DNA of 64,000 nucleotides. Source: Hymenobacter sp. HSC-4F20. Its GTDB lineage: Bacteria > Bacteroidota > Bacteroidia > Cytophagales > Hymenobacteraceae. Of this stretch, positions 1 through 9,056 are shown one piece after another. The stretch lies in NCBI RefSeq assembly GCF_019599275.1, contig NZ_JAHZTD010000001.1, positions 1,426,001 through 1,490,000 of the forward strand, given 5' to 3'. The notes under the pieces are model-generated. The model was not told the origin of the DNA. It saw only the letters and a list, made by a program, of their open reading frames with translations, and did not search any database. A program made the position numbers and the translations under genes. Each line of letters starts with the position of its first letter. Within the stretch, counting starts at the first letter, position 1.

Positions 1-202
1 CTCCTCCGCTACCCGCGATAAGCGTCGTAGCCACTACAAACTGACCCCGAAAGCTGTTTCGGTTTGCTCGACTACCGGCGAACTGCACCTGCGTCACAAA
101 GCCTACGTAGTTGACGGCGACCTGTACCTGAACGGTAAAGTAGCCATCAAAGACTACGCTCCCGTAGCCGCTCCGGCCGCTACCGATACCGACGAAGAAT
201 AG
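1..202 (+). CDS. rpmF: 50S ribosomal protein L32 (3' end)
   Basis: This is the carboxy-terminal part of ribosomal protein L32, a small structural protein of the large ribosomal subunit. The open frame starts at base 2 and runs to TAG at 200-202. It encodes the L32 signature with the SSATRDKRRSHYKL stretch near the visible start, then a segment around CSTTGELHLRH and a short acidic tail. The start codon and the first few residues lie before the window. In many bacteria rpmF sits directly upstream of plsX and fabH, as it does here, which supports the call. Only one Cys is visible in the usual zinc-site region, so this may be a zinc-independent form. That last point is inference. Confidence 0.93.
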   Translation, partial: SSATRDKRRSHYKLTPKAVSVCSTTGELHLRHKAYVVDGDLYLNGKVAIKDYAPVAAPAATDTDEE

Positions 203-252
203 TCGCCCGATAGCTGCTTACCCGCATTGCGGTACTAGTATAGCGTAAGCAT

Positions 253-291
253 CCCCGGCCCTGTTGATTCTATAAGAAAGCACGGCCGGGG
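253..291 (+). other. rpmF-plsX intergenic hairpin
   Basis: An 8-bp inverted repeat, CCCCGGCC at 253-260 and GGCCGGGG at 284-291, surrounds a 23-nt loop between rpmF and plsX. There is no clear T-run after it, so it could be a weak terminator, a processing site or chance. I see no better promoter in this gap. Confidence 0.3.
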
Positions 292-341
292 TTGTGATGC
301 TCCGCAACGCTTCTCTCCCGGACCTCTTTGATTTTCCGTTC

Positions 342-1283
342 ATGAAGATAGCCCTGGACGCAATGGGGGGCGATTTCGCACCTCAGGCCGCCGTCGATGG
401 GGCCGTACTGGCTGCCAAAGTGCTGGCCGGCAAGGCCCAGATAGTGCTTATCGGCCAGGAAGATGCTGTGCGCCCCCTGGTGGCCCAGCACGGTCCTGAT
501 GCTGCCGAACTACTGGTAGTACCCGCTTCGCAGATTATTGAGATGGGCGAACACCCCGCCAAAGCTTATCAGCAGAAGCAGGATTCGAGCATTGCTGTTG
601 GTTACCGTATGCTGGCTACTGGTGAGGTAGAGGCCTTTTGCTCGGCGGGCAATACTGGCGCCATGCTGGTAGGCGCCATGTTCAGCGTGAAAGCCGTACC
701 GGGCGTGCTGCGGCCGGCCATTGCGAACTTTGTTCCGAAGCTGGACGGCGGCATGGGCATTATGCTTGATGTAGGGGCCAATGCCGAGTGCAAACCCGAA
801 ATGCTGGAGCAATTCGGTGAGTTGGGCTCTTTGTATGCTCAGTACGTGCTCGGTATCGAGAAGCCTAAAGTGGGCCTCATGAACCTGGGCGAAGAAGAAG
901 GTAAGGGTACTGCTATTACTCAGGCGGCGCACCAGCTGCTAAAAGTAAACCCCCATATTCACTTCATCGGCAACATTGAGGGACGTGACCTGTTCAACGA
1001 CAAAGCCGATGTAATTGTCTGCGACGGCTTTACGGGTAACGTGGTGCTTAAAATGGCGGAATCGGTGTACGACATCATCGCCGAGAAAAACATTCACGAC
1101 CCCTTCCTCGATAAATTTAACTACGAAGCCGTGGGTGGCTCGCCCATCCTTGGCATCAACGACAACGCCATTATCGGGCACGGTGTGAGTACGCCCTTGG
1201 CCATCTGCAACATGCTGCTGCAAGGGTACCAAATGGCCAGCTCTGGCATCGCCGACCAGATAAAAAACACCTTCAAGTCTTAA
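342..1283 (+). CDS. plsX: Phosphate acyltransferase PlsX
   Basis: PlsX converts acyl-ACP and phosphate into acyl-phosphate, the acyl donor for PlsY at the first step of phospholipid synthesis. It is a peripheral cytoplasmic enzyme. The 313-residue product starts with [15 protein letters not shown], the typical family amino terminus. It also carries the [11 protein letters not shown] segment and a later CDGFTGNV segment that are standard in PlsX. I chose ATG at 342 because the protein then begins at the family signature. An ATG at 294 would add 16 residues that look unlike the family. Length is normal. The neighbours rpmF upstream and fabH downstream form the classic fatty-acid and phospholipid cluster. 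Confidence 0.97.
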   Translation: MKIALDAMGGDFAPQAAVDGAVLAAKVLAGKAQIVLIGQEDAVRPLVAQHGPDAAELLVVPASQIIEMGEHPAKAYQQKQDSSIAVGYRMLATGEVEAFCSAGNTGAMLVGAMFSVKAVPGVLRPAIANFVPKLDGGMGIMLDVGANAECKPEMLEQFGELGSLYAQYVLGIEKPKVGLMNLGEEEGKGTAITQAAHQLLKVNPHIHFIGNIEGRDLFNDKADVIVCDGFTGNVVLKMAESVYDIIAEKNIHDPFLDKFNYEAVGGSPILGINDNAIIGHGVSTPLAICNMLLQGYQMASSGIADQIKNTFKS

Positions 1284-1294
1284 GGGCAACCCAG

Positions 1295-1319
1295 AGTCCG
1301 GCCCCCGAGCCGGACTTTT
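1295..1319 (+). terminator. Hairpin with T-run between plsX and fabH
   Basis: AGTCCGGC at 1295-1302 pairs with GCCGGACT at 1309-1316 around a 6-nt loop and is followed by TTTCC. It looks like a modest intrinsic terminator or attenuator inside the plsX-fabH gap, so part of transcription may stop before fabH. Confidence 0.6.
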
Positions 1320-1348
1320 CCTTTGCCGCGTTTTCTGTTCCCTCTCTA

Positions 1349-2362
1349 ATGAAGATTACCGCTGCCATCACTGGAGTCGGCTCTTATGTGCCTGACTACG
1401 TGCTTACCAATCAGGAGCTCGAAACCATGGTCGACACGACCGACGAGTGGATTATGAGCCGAACCGGGATTCAGGAGCGACATATTCTGAAGGGCGAGAA
1501 CCAGGGCACTTCCGTCATGGGTATCAAGGCTGTAGAGCAGCTGCTGGCGAAAACCGGCAACAAGGCCGAAGACATCGACCTGATCATCTGCGCCACTACT
1601 ACCCCTGATCTGGTATTTCCGGCCACAGCTAATATCATTTCGGCGGCGGTGGGCGCAACCAAGGCATTCAGCTTCGATATGCAGGCGGCTTGCTCGGGGT
1701 TTATGTACGCCTTGGCTACTGGCTCGCAGTTTATTGCTACCGGCGCTTACAAGAAAGTGATTGTGGTAGGCGCCGATAAGATGTCGAGCATTATCGACTA
1801 TACTGACCGCGCTACCTGTATTATTTTCGGCGACGGCGCTGGGGCCGTGTTATTGGAGCCTAACACCGAGGGCCTCGGCCTGCTCGACCAGGAGCTGCAC
1901 TCCGATGGGCACGGCGAACAATACCTGCACCAGAAAGCCGGAGGCTCACGCCGCCCGCCTTCCGCCGAAACGGTTGCCAACCGCGAGCATTTCGTTTACC
2001 AAGAGGGCGCTGCCGTTTTCAAGTTTGCGGTGAAGAACATGGCCGATGTAGCTGCGCAAGTAGCGGAGCGCAACGGCCTCAGCGCCGACACCATTGACTG
2101 GCTGGTGCCCCACCAGGCCAACAAGCGCATCATTGATGCCACGGCCAACCGCGTAGGTATTGGCCCGGAGAAGGTAATGCTCAACATCCATAAGTACGGC
2201 AACACCACCAATGGCACTATTCCGCTGTGCTTGGCCGACTATGAGCAGCAGCTGCGCAAAGGCGATAACCTGATTATTGCCGCATTTGGTGGGGGCTTCA
2301 CTTGGGGCTCTTTATACCTGAAATGGGCGTACGACCCCAAACCGGACCCCTCAATAGCCTAA
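1349..2362 (+). CDS. fabH: 3-oxoacyl-ACP synthase III (FabH)
   Basis: FabH condenses acetyl-CoA (or a branched starter) with malonyl-ACP to begin type II fatty-acid synthesis in the cytoplasm. The 337-residue product carries the complete thiolase-fold catalytic triad. Cys115 lies in [10 protein letters not shown], His255 in LVPHQANKR and Asn285 in [10 protein letters not shown]. The amino-terminal segment with [14 protein letters not shown] and the glycine-rich end [11 protein letters not shown] also match the family. Length is normal. It follows plsX with a short gap that holds a hairpin. Bacteroidota make iso-branched fatty acids, so a preference for branched starters is plausible but not readable here. 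Confidence 0.97.
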   Translation: MKITAAITGVGSYVPDYVLTNQELETMVDTTDEWIMSRTGIQERHILKGENQGTSVMGIKAVEQLLAKTGNKAEDIDLIICATTTPDLVFPATANIISAAVGATKAFSFDMQAACSGFMYALATGSQFIATGAYKKVIVVGADKMSSIIDYTDRATCIIFGDGAGAVLLEPNTEGLGLLDQELHSDGHGEQYLHQKAGGSRRPPSAETVANREHFVYQEGAAVFKFAVKNMADVAAQVAERNGLSADTIDWLVPHQANKRIIDATANRVGIGPEKVMLNIHKYGNTTNGTIPLCLADYEQQLRKGDNLIIAAFGGGFTWGSLYLKWAYDPKPDPSIA

Positions 2363-2409
2363 CCTGGCGGCTCGCAAGCGGAAAAACTTCTATACTTGCA
2401 CTCCCGACA

Positions 2410-2450
2410 CGTGCCGCCCCGCCATCTCTCCGGGGCGGCACGTTGCGTTT
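2410..2450 (+). terminator. Strong hairpin downstream of fabH
   Basis: CGTGCCGCCCCG at 2410-2421 pairs perfectly with CGGGGCGGCACG at 2431-2442 around a 9-nt loop and is followed by TTGCGTTT. It most likely ends the plsX-fabH transcript. A promoter-like TATACTTG at 2391-2398 lies just before it, so the hairpin could instead sit at the start of a leader. Confidence 0.65.
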
Positions 2451-2484
2451 CCACCCTAGTAACTCACTTTCTGACTGTTGAAGA

Positions 2485-2518
2485 TTGGTGCCCGAACCAC
2501 TGGTTTCCGGTAGCTTTG
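2485..2518 (+). promoter_or_regulatory. Bacteroidota-type promoter of efp
   Basis: TAGCTTTG at 2511-2518 is a perfect match to the Bacteroidota -7 element TAnnTTTG. A TTG at 2485-2487, 23 bp upstream, can serve as the -33 element. Transcription would start around 2525, giving a short leader before the efp ATG at 2553. Confidence 0.6.
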
Positions 2519-2552
2519 TGCCCAATTTTCCCTCTCCAACTCTTTCCCCACC

Positions 2553-3116
2553 ATGGCCACCACCGCAGACTTTCGCAACGGGCTCGTTCTGAACTACAAC
2601 GGCGAGTTGCACGTCATCACCGAATTCCAGCACGTAAAACCAGGTAAAGGCCCGGCCTTCGTGCGTACCAAGCTCCGTAACATCAAAACCGGCCGCACCA
2701 TTGACAACACCTTTAACGCCGGGGTGAAGGTGGAAACGGCCCGCGTGGAGCAGCGTCCGCACCAGTACCTGTACAAGGACGACTACGGCTACACCTTCAT
2801 GGACAATGCTACCTTTGAGCAAGTAGTACTGCCCGAGGCCATGGTGCCCTTTGCCGACCTGATGAAGGAAGGCCAGGAAGCAACCATCCTGTTTCACGCC
2901 GAAACGGAGCAGCCACTCACGGCCGAGTTGCCGACCACTGTGGATCTGGTAGTAACTTACACCGAGCCTGGCCTGAAAGGTGACACTGCCACTAACACCC
3001 TAAAGCCCGCTATCGTGGAAACGGGGGCCCGTATTCAGGTGCCGCTGTTTATTGATACCGACACCAAAATTCGCATCAAAACGAGCGACTATTCTTATGT
3101 CGAAAGAGTCAAGTAA
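2553..3116 (+). CDS. efp: Elongation factor P
   Basis: EF-P binds the ribosome next to the peptidyl-tRNA and relieves stalling at polyproline stretches. The 187-residue product has the three-domain layout: an amino-terminal KOW-like domain, then two OB-type domains. The loop HVKPGKGPAF puts Lys32 at the tip, which is the position that is modified in many bacteria (Lys34 in Escherichia coli). The carboxy-terminal signature around GARIQVPLFIDTDTKIRI is intact. I see no modification enzyme gene nearby. The stop at 3114-3116 lies 28 bases before the preferred accB start, which suggests co-transcription with accB. Confidence 0.97.
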   Translation: MATTADFRNGLVLNYNGELHVITEFQHVKPGKGPAFVRTKLRNIKTGRTIDNTFNAGVKVETARVEQRPHQYLYKDDYGYTFMDNATFEQVVLPEAMVPFADLMKEGQEATILFHAETEQPLTAELPTTVDLVVTYTEPGLKGDTATNTLKPAIVETGARIQVPLFIDTDTKIRIKTSDYSYVERVK

Positions 3117-3144
3117 GCAGCCCAACAAGCCCTCTCCCGCCGCC

Positions 3145-3636
3145 ATGAAAGCCAAAGAATTACAGGAACTGATCGACTTTATTGCTAAGTCGGGTCTAAA
3201 CAAAGTCAACATCGAAACCGAGGAATTTAAAATCTCGGTTCAGCGTGAGCCTACCACGAAAGTGGTGAGCGGCAGCGTAGCCGCAGCGGCCCCGGCCGCA
3301 CCAGCAGCTCCAGTTGCTGCCCCAGCCCCCGCTCCTGCTCCTACGGCTCCAGCCGCACCTTCGGCTCCGGTAGCAGCAGAAGCTGCTGGTAGCAACTACG
3401 TGCCGCTGAAAGCCCCGATGATTGGCACCTTCTACCGCAGCAGCAGCCCCGATTCGCCCGCTTTCGTGCAGGTAGGCGACTTGGTGGAGAAAGGTCAGGT
3501 AATCTGCATCATCGAAGCCATGAAGCTGTTCAACGAAATCGAAGCCGAGCAATCGGGCCGCATCGTGAAGGCGATGGTGGAAAATGCTTCCCCGGTGGAG
3601 TACGACCAGCCGCTGTTCCTGATTGAGCCGATGTAA
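3145..3636 (+). CDS. accB: Biotin carboxyl carrier protein of acetyl-CoA carboxylase
   Basis: AccB carries the biotin that shuttles carboxyl groups from biotin carboxylase (AccC) to the carboxyltransferase, making malonyl-CoA. From ATG at 3145 the protein has 163 residues and begins MKAKELQELIDF, the usual family start. A linker of roughly 40 residues rich in Ala and Pro follows, then the lipoyl/biotinyl domain with biotinylation site Lys127 in EAMKLF. An in-frame ATG at 3097, inside the end of efp, would add 16 polar residues that look unlike the family. I consider it less likely but cannot exclude it. The gene is the first half of an accB-accC pair, interrupted by a palindrome. Confidence 0.95.
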   Translation: MKAKELQELIDFIAKSGLNKVNIETEEFKISVQREPTTKVVSGSVAAAAPAAPAAPVAAPAPAPAPTAPAAPSAPVAAEAAGSNYVPLKAPMIGTFYRSSSPDSPAFVQVGDLVEKGQVICIIEAMKLFNEIEAEQSGRIVKAMVENASPVEYDQPLFLIEPM

Positions 3637-3653
3637 TTTGAGAACTCAGAAGT

Positions 3654-3713
3654 AAGAGCTTAGAGCTTAGAAGCCCGGTAGCCGACGCTAGTGGATCTAA
3701 GTTCTAAGCTCTT
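3654..3713. repeat. 18-bp inverted repeat between accB and accC
   Basis: AAGAGCTTAGAGCTTAGA at 3654-3671 pairs with the segment 3696-3713 with a single mismatch, across a 24-nt spacer. The arms themselves contain a doubled GAGCTTA unit. There is no T-run, so a simple terminator is not the best reading. It may be a member of a dispersed intergenic palindrome family, or an RNA processing element that sets the AccB to AccC ratio. Confidence 0.7.
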
Positions 3714-3737
3714 GTTTCTCTTATCTACTTCAGACCT

Positions 3738-5084
3738 GTGTTCAAGAAAATACTGATTGCCAACCGGGGCGAAATTGCGCTGCGCGTAATTCGGACCTGC
3801 AAGGAAATGGGCATTAAAACGGTGGCCGTGTATTCGACTGCCGATAAAGAAAGCCTGCACGTACGCTTTGCTGACGAGGCCGTGTGCATAGGCCCTCCCA
3901 GCTCCGCCCAAAGCTACCTGAGCATCCCGACCCTGATTGCCGCGGCGGAAATCACCAATGCCGATGCCATTCACCCCGGCTACGGCTTCCTGTCGGAAAA
4001 CGCGGAGTTTTCGCGCGTATGCCAGGAAAACGGCATCAAGTTCATCGGGGCCTCGCCCGAGATGATCAACCAGATGGGCGACAAAGCCTCGGCTAAGGCG
4101 ACCATGATTGCCGCGGGCGTGCCTTGCATTCCGGGCTCCGTGGGCCTGCTCGACTCGGTGGAGCAAGGCAAGCAAGTAGCTGCTGAAATCAAGTACCCCG
4201 TTATCCTGAAGGCTACGGCCGGCGGCGGTGGGCGCGGTATGCGCATCATCAACTCCGAGGACGAGTTTGAGAAAGCCTGGAACGATGCCCGTACGGAAGC
4301 CAAAGCGGCCTTCGGCAATGACGGCGTGTACCTGGAGAAGTTTGTGGTGGAACCCCGCCACATCGAGATTCAGGTGTGCGGCGACCAGTACGGCCACGTC
4401 TGCCACCTCTCGGAGCGCGACTGCTCCATTCAGCGTCGCCACCAGAAGCTGGTGGAAGAAGCGCCTTCGCCCTTTATGACGGATGATTTGCGCGAGCGGA
4501 TGGGCGCGGCGGCTATTGCTGGCGCCTCGGCTATCGGCTACGAAGGGGTAGGCACTATCGAGTTTCTGGTGGATGCTAACCGCGACTTCTATTTTATGGA
4601 GATGAACACCCGCATTCAGGTGGAGCACCCCGTGACGGAAGAAGTTATCAACTACGACCTGATTAAGGAGCAAATCAAGGTAGCCGCGGGTATTCCGATT
4701 ACGGGTAATAACTATGGCCCGAAGATGCACGCCATGGAGTGCCGCATCAACGCCGAAGATCCGGCCAACGGCTTCCGTCCTTCGCCCGGCAAAATCACGG
4801 TGCTGCACATTCCGGGCGGCCATGGGGTGCGCGTGGATACCCACGTGTATGCTGGCTATCAGATTCCGCCGAACTACGATTCGATGATTGCCAAGCTCAT
4901 TACGGTAGCGCAAACTCGCGAGGAGTGCATCGTGAAAATGAAGCGCGCCTTGTCGGAGTTTGTGGTTGAAGGGGTGAAAACAACTATCCCCTTCCACCTG
5001 AAGCTTATGGACAATGAAGAATTCAAGGCTGGCAACTTCACTACGAAGTTCCTAGAAACTTCTTTCGACTTCTCGGAGCTGTAA
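3738..5084 (+). CDS. accC: Biotin carboxylase subunit of acetyl-CoA carboxylase
   Basis: AccC uses ATP and bicarbonate to carboxylate the biotin on AccB. The 448-residue product has the amino-terminal biotin-carboxylase domain ([13 protein letters not shown]), an ATP-grasp domain with the glycine-rich loop GGGGRGM at 162-168, and the carboxy-terminal domain. Catalytic and metal-binding residues line up almost exactly with Escherichia coli: Lys237, Glu288, Asn290, Arg292 and Glu296 in [17 protein letters not shown]. The start is GTG at 3738, which gives the family amino terminus. No in-frame ATG fits better. Length is normal. A strong terminator follows. Confidence 0.97.
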   Translation: MFKKILIANRGEIALRVIRTCKEMGIKTVAVYSTADKESLHVRFADEAVCIGPPSSAQSYLSIPTLIAAAEITNADAIHPGYGFLSENAEFSRVCQENGIKFIGASPEMINQMGDKASAKATMIAAGVPCIPGSVGLLDSVEQGKQVAAEIKYPVILKATAGGGGRGMRIINSEDEFEKAWNDARTEAKAAFGNDGVYLEKFVVEPRHIEIQVCGDQYGHVCHLSERDCSIQRRHQKLVEEAPSPFMTDDLRERMGAAAIAGASAIGYEGVGTIEFLVDANRDFYFMEMNTRIQVEHPVTEEVINYDLIKEQIKVAAGIPITGNNYGPKMHAMECRINAEDPANGFRPSPGKITVLHIPGGHGVRVDTHVYAGYQIPPNYDSMIAKLITVAQTREECIVKMKRALSEFVVEGVKTTIPFHLKLMDNEEFKAGNFTTKFLETSFDFSEL

Positions 5085-5102
5085 GCTACCGTACTTACAT
5101 CC

Positions 5103-5145
5103 AAACAGAAAAGGCCGGTCCATAATGGACTGGCCTTTTCTGTTT
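5103..5145. terminator. Terminator after accC
   Basis: Arms of 19 bp at 5103-5121 and 5127-5145, with one G-T pair and a 5-nt loop, form a very stable hairpin with A- and T-rich ends. It ends the accB-accC transcript and could work in both directions. Confidence 0.88.
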
Positions 5146-5393
5146 AGAATGCATTGGATTTGTACTAAGTCAGTACAGAACCAGAGTATGCAAATAGAAC
5201 ATTACTTATATGCGTATTTCCAGTCAAGATAGTGCCTTGGTTAATATAACATCATTTTTAGGTCAATAACGCATTAAACTAGGGTAGTAAGCACTCACTA
5301 TTTATTTTACTAAAGCCAAAATACTATTGCATATTTCCCTTTTAGGGCCCCTATACTTGCCTTGTTCTTTTCCACAACCAAATCCCACCTCGT
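5146..5393 (+). promoter_or_regulatory. AT-rich amylase upstream region with Bacteroidota promoter
   Basis: With the terminator before it, this is part of a 309-base gene-free stretch that is much more AT-rich than its surroundings. Near its end TATACTTG at 5352-5359 matches the -7 element with one change, and TTG at 5327-5329 lies 22 bp upstream as the -33 element. A transcript starting near 5366 would have a leader of about 28 nt before the amylase ATG. I found no clear palindromic operator in the rest of the stretch. Confidence 0.6.
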
Positions 5394-6887
5394 ATGAACA
5401 AAGGATCAGCAGTGGCCCTATTCGGGCTTCTGACTGCAGGCACAGTATTGTCGTCCTGCAACAAAGAAGGCATTGTTCCGGGTGCTCCTATCCCGGTGAC
5501 CAACACCACTACCCAGAATGCCGTGGCCGTGAACGGCGTTATGATGCAGGGCTTCTACTGGGACACACCCATTAGCAACACCCAGGGTACGTGGTGGCAG
5601 GTGTTGGGCTCCCGGGCTGCCGAGTTTAAAACCGCCGGGTTTACCGCTATTTGGCTGCCTCCAGCTTATAAAGGCGGTAGCATTAATGATGTAGGCTACG
5701 GGGTGTACGACCGGTACGATTTGGGAGAGTTCAACCAGAAAGGCACGGTAGCAACCCGCTACGGTACGCTGGCTCAACTACAGTCGGCTATTACGGCCTT
5801 GCACGGCCAGGGCATTCAGGTGTACGAGGACATGGTGATGAACCACCTAACCTCGGCTGATGCCCAGGAGAGCTTCACGTACAATGGCCAGAACTACACT
5901 GTGTGGACCAGCTTTACCTACCCCGGCCGCGGCAACACCTACAGCGCGTTTAAGTGGCACTACTACAACTTCAATGGCACCCAGCAGGCGCCCAACAACG
6001 GCTGGTACCAGTGGAATGCCTGGGATTTTCAGCCCTACGCCAACAACGATGCCTACGACAACCTGCTGGGCTCGGAGATTCGCTACGCCGACGTTAACCA
6101 GCGTACCGAAACCAAAAACTGGGGCAACTGGATTACTACCAAGCTAAGCCTCGACGGGTACCGCCTCGACGCCACCAAACACATCCAGACCAGCTTCGTA
6201 AATGAGTGGCTGGATGCGGTAAAGGGCACCCGCTTTGCCGTAAGCGAGGCCTGGTTCCGCAACCTGACCGACCTGAAGAACTACGCCTCGGCTACCGGCG
6301 GGCGCACCAGCCTTTTCGACGTGCCTTTGCATTACACCTTCCAGAGCATGAGCAGCGGCAATGGCAGCTGGGATATGCGCGGCCTGCAGTTTGCGGGCTT
6401 CACGGAATCGAATCCTACCCTCTCGGTTTCCTTTGTAGACAACCACGACACCGACCAAACGGGTGGCGCACTGTACTCGCCGGTGGTAAACCTGAAGATG
6501 CTGGCCTACGCCTACATCCTGACCCGGGCCAACGGCTACCCCTGCGTATTCTACAAAGACTACTACAACTATAACCTGGGCAACCAGATCAAAACCCTGA
6601 TGGCAATCCGCAAGGCCAACGCTTACGGAACTGCCTTCGAGTACACCAGCGTAGATGACGCCGACTACTACGCCTACTCGCGCGCCGGCGACGCTACGCA
6701 CAAGGGCCTGATGATGATTCTGAACGACGGCAGCACGGCCCGCACCAAAGGCATCACCTCTCCCTTCAAAAGCGCTACCCTCACCGACAAAACCGGCAAC
6801 TACAGCGGCACCATCACCACCGATGCCAACGGCTACGGCAATTTCCCGGTGCAGGCCCGTAGCTACTCGGTGTGGGTACCCAACTAA
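5394..6887 (+). CDS. GH13 alpha-amylase, lipoprotein
   Basis: This enzyme hydrolyses internal alpha-1,4 bonds of starch and related glucans. The 497-residue product starts with a lipoprotein signal whose lipobox LSSC puts the lipidated Cys at 22, so it is probably anchored in the outer membrane. The catalytic barrel shows all GH13 signature regions: DMVMNH at 146-151, GYRLDATKH with nucleophile Asp259, AVSEAWF with acid/base Glu285, and FVDNHDTD with the third carboxylate Asp352. A short beta domain closes the protein. The sequence around WLPPAYKG and DLGEFNQKGTV resembles liquefying bacterial amylases (GH13_5/6). There is no SusC/SusD pair next to it, so it acts as a lone gene with its own promoter and terminator. 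Confidence 0.93.
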   Translation: MNKGSAVALFGLLTAGTVLSSCNKEGIVPGAPIPVTNTTTQNAVAVNGVMMQGFYWDTPISNTQGTWWQVLGSRAAEFKTAGFTAIWLPPAYKGGSINDVGYGVYDRYDLGEFNQKGTVATRYGTLAQLQSAITALHGQGIQVYEDMVMNHLTSADAQESFTYNGQNYTVWTSFTYPGRGNTYSAFKWHYYNFNGTQQAPNNGWYQWNAWDFQPYANNDAYDNLLGSEIRYADVNQRTETKNWGNWITTKLSLDGYRLDATKHIQTSFVNEWLDAVKGTRFAVSEAWFRNLTDLKNYASATGGRTSLFDVPLHYTFQSMSSGNGSWDMRGLQFAGFTESNPTLSVSFVDNHDTDQTGGALYSPVVNLKMLAYAYILTRANGYPCVFYKDYYNYNLGNQIKTLMAIRKANAYGTAFEYTSVDDADYYAYSRAGDATHKGLMMILNDGSTARTKGITSPFKSATLTDKTGNYSGTITTDANGYGNFPVQARSYSVWVPN

Positions 6888-6909
6888 GTCTCCTACCCCC
6901 TCTCTACCT

Positions 6910-6941
6910 AAAAAGGCTGGCCGTTTGGCCAGCCTTTTTTG
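6910..6941. terminator. Bidirectional terminator between amylase and DUF3109 gene
   Basis: AAAAAGGCTGGCC at 6910-6922 pairs with GGCCAGCCTTTTTT at 6927-6940 around a GTTT loop. Runs of A and T on both sides let it serve the plus-strand amylase gene and the converging minus-strand gene. Confidence 0.92.
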
Positions 6942-6997
6942 TTAGGGCTAACCAAACGGCCAGTATAGGTCTGGGCTATAACCTGAGGTAGTACTTC

Positions 6998-7576
6998 TTA
7001 CCGAACCTGCGCGTCGCCGTGCTCGATTTCGTGCACCAGTTCGCCGTACCACTCCTGCCCGTACTTGCGAATCAGGGGCTCTTTCAGGAACTGATACACG
7101 CGCACACCCAGATTGGCCCCGAACGAGCAAGCAGGCGAGCAAATGCTCCACCGGTCGTAGTTCAGGGCTTCGAAGCCGTCGTATTTGGTAATACGGATGG
7201 GATATAGGTGGCAGCTAATAGGCTTTTTAAAGGAAGTGACGCCCGCCAGATACGCCTGCTCAATGCCACATTTCAGGATGCCCCGCTCGTCGTAGAGGGC
7301 GTAAGCACACTCCCGGTCGTTGATGGTGGTGGTGCTGAAGTCGCCTTCCCAATCCTTGATGTACAAGCCCTGCTGCTCAATAGCCTGGCGGCCAGCTTCG
7401 GTGAGAAAGGGCTTGATGGCTTCGTACTCGTTGTGCAGGATTTGTAGCTCGTCTTCCTCCAGCGGCGCGCCCAGGTCGCCTTCCACGCAGCAGGCACCTT
7501 TGCAGGCTTCGAGGTTACACACAAAGAAGTTATCCCGAACATCGTCGGAAATCAGGGTATTCTGAATCTGAATCAT
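6998..7576 (-). CDS. DUF3109 family protein, Cys-rich
   Basis: The function of this family is not established. The 192-residue protein is soluble and has nine cysteines at positions 20, 25, 29, 30, 90, 103, 122, 146 and 150. The clusters [11 protein letters not shown], the Cys-His pair near 122, and CSPAC look like ligands for an Fe-S cluster or zinc, as in the related YkgJ-type families. No signal peptide or membrane segment is visible. It converges with the amylase gene over a shared terminator and lies downstream of the glycosyltransferase on the same strand. Length and sequence are typical for DUF3109 in Bacteroidota. The metal-binding role is inference from the Cys pattern. Confidence 0.85.
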   Translation of the reverse strand: MIQIQNTLISDDVRDNFFVCNLEACKGACCVEGDLGAPLEEDELQILHNEYEAIKPFLTEAGRQAIEQQGLYIKDWEGDFSTTTINDRECAYALYDERGILKCGIEQAYLAGVTSFKKPISCHLYPIRITKYDGFEALNYDRWSICSPACSFGANLGVRVYQFLKEPLIRKYGQEWYGELVHEIEHGDAQVR

Positions 7577-7681
7577 GGGGTTGTGTCGGGCTCGGGGGTT
7601 CGGGGCCGTTGGGGCACTAACACGCGAGCAGTGCGAGTGGTGCCGTTGCTACCGAGCAAACAATCCCCAAAGATACCAGAA

Positions 7682-8839
7682 TTAGACCAGGGCCCGTAGT
7701 ACGTTTTCCGTCAGCTCGCACTGTCGATGGTGCGAGTACGTGGCTAAGGCCTCCTGCCGGGCCTGTTGCCCCAGGCGTTGGGCCAGCTCCGGTGCCAGAA
7801 GTAGCCGCTCCACGGCGGCAACAAACGCGCCCTCATCGCGCAGTGGAAACAACAGACCGGTGTTCCCATCGCGCACAATTTCGAGCGTACCGCCAGTTGC
7901 GGAAGCTACTACGGGCAGGCCGGCAGCCATAGCCTCAATGGTAACCATACCATAGGTTTCGTTCACGGAAGCCGTGATGGAGATATCGAGGGCCCGGTAC
8001 GCTACCTCAGGTTTCAGGGTAAACTCCCGCACATGCACCACCTCCGTCAGGCCCAGCTCCTGCACTCGCTTCTGCACGGCTTCGCGGTAAGCATTGCCCT
8101 CGTTGCGGGTAGGCTCACCCACGAACAGCATATGCAGCTGGGGGTAGCGTCGGCGGAGAGCAGCCAGCGCTTCCACCACGAAATCCTGACCCTTGCCATC
8201 GTCGAAACGCCCAATTAGGCCCATTAGCACGGCGTTCGGGGGCAATGACAAGCGCAGTTCGGCGCGGGCTTGGGCTTGCGAAAAGGCCGGTTGCGCGAAC
8301 TTCTCCAGCTCTATTCCCAGCGGCACAACGTGCAGCTTGCTAGCAGCAAGGCGGGTTTTTTCCAGCACTTGCCGGGCCAAACCGGGTAGTGGGGCCAGCC
8401 AGGCATCCAGGGCACGGTAGCGTAAGGTGTGCAGAAGTCCGCGCTTAGCCAGCCCAAGCTGCATGTGCTGCTGGTACACCAGCCGGAGTTGCGGTAGCCG
8501 TAAGGTTTTACAGAGTACCGCTACGCCCAAATCCCCATTCCGCGTGACGATGAGCACCCGCGTACCAAACCCGCGCAACAGCCCTGCCAAACGCCCCGCA
8601 GCCGGAATATCGGCGGCTTTCCAGGGGTTGCGCAGGGTAGCAAGGGGTAGGCCCAGCTCGGCGGCGCGGGCAGCAATAGGCGAATCGGCTAAGGTGATAA
8701 TCTGTACGGGCCAGCCCCGCTGCTGCATCCAGTCGGCGAAACGAACGGTGTTCAGCTCCAGGCCGCCCCAGCTGTTGGAAAGGCATAGCAGCGAGATAGG
8801 AAACACGGCAGGGGTAGCAGAAGCAGCGGCAGAATTCAC
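7682..8839 (-). CDS. Family 4 (GT-B) glycosyltransferase
   Basis: The 385-residue protein is a retaining GT-B glycosyltransferase that should transfer a sugar from a nucleotide donor to a lipid or glycan acceptor at the inner face of the cytoplasmic membrane. The amino-terminal acceptor domain starts near LLCLSNSWGGLELN. The carboxy-terminal donor domain begins near LMGLIGRFDDGKGQD and has the E-x7-E motif Glu294 to Glu302 in ETYGMVTIE, followed by AMAAGLPVVAS and GGTLEIV. That is the glycogen-synthase/GT4 pattern. The substrate cannot be read from sequence, and there is no polysaccharide cluster around it. It runs toward the DUF3109 gene with a gap of about 105 bases. Confidence 0.9.
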   Translation of the reverse strand: MNSAAASATPAVFPISLLCLSNSWGGLELNTVRFADWMQQRGWPVQIITLADSPIAARAAELGLPLATLRNPWKAADIPAAGRLAGLLRGFGTRVLIVTRNGDLGVAVLCKTLRLPQLRLVYQQHMQLGLAKRGLLHTLRYRALDAWLAPLPGLARQVLEKTRLAASKLHVVPLGIELEKFAQPAFSQAQARAELRLSLPPNAVLMGLIGRFDDGKGQDFVVEALAALRRRYPQLHMLFVGEPTRNEGNAYREAVQKRVQELGLTEVVHVREFTLKPEVAYRALDISITASVNETYGMVTIEAMAAGLPVVASATGGTLEIVRDGNTGLLFPLRDEGAFVAAVERLLLAPELAQRLGQQARQEALATYSHHRQCELTENVLRALV

Positions 8840-9006
8840 ACCGCGAAGATACAGCAGGCGCCCTACTGCGCGATAAAGCAGCCGGAGCGCACCAAATGGC
8901 GCAGCTCTCGGTTAGTACTTTTCGGGGTGGTGCTTTGCACGCGTATGTTGTGCGCGGGGGCCCGACCAGACGCCAGATTGCGTTTCGCTACCCCACCCGA
9001 AAGCCC

Positions 9007-9014
9007 TACCTTTG
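9007..9014 (+). promoter_or_regulatory. -7 promoter element upstream of pcrA
   Basis: TACCTTTG at 9007-9014 is a perfect TAnnTTTG element 42 bases before the helicase ATG. The nearest TTG (8978-8980) lies 26 bp upstream, slightly far, so the -33 element is uncertain. Confidence 0.5.
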
Positions 9015-9056
9015 CTAACAAGCCAAAAAGCTTAGTTTCCGATCTGACTGACACGC

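Noticed and set aside
2391..2398. TATACTTG as the main efp promoter
   Set aside because: No TTG lies at the right distance and a strong hairpin follows directly. The element at 2511-2518 fits better, although a weak upstream start is possible.
3660..4997. 445-codon minus-strand open frame opposite accC
   Set aside because: The composition is rich in His, Arg and Gly with no domain, and it is fully antisense to a certain biotin carboxylase gene.
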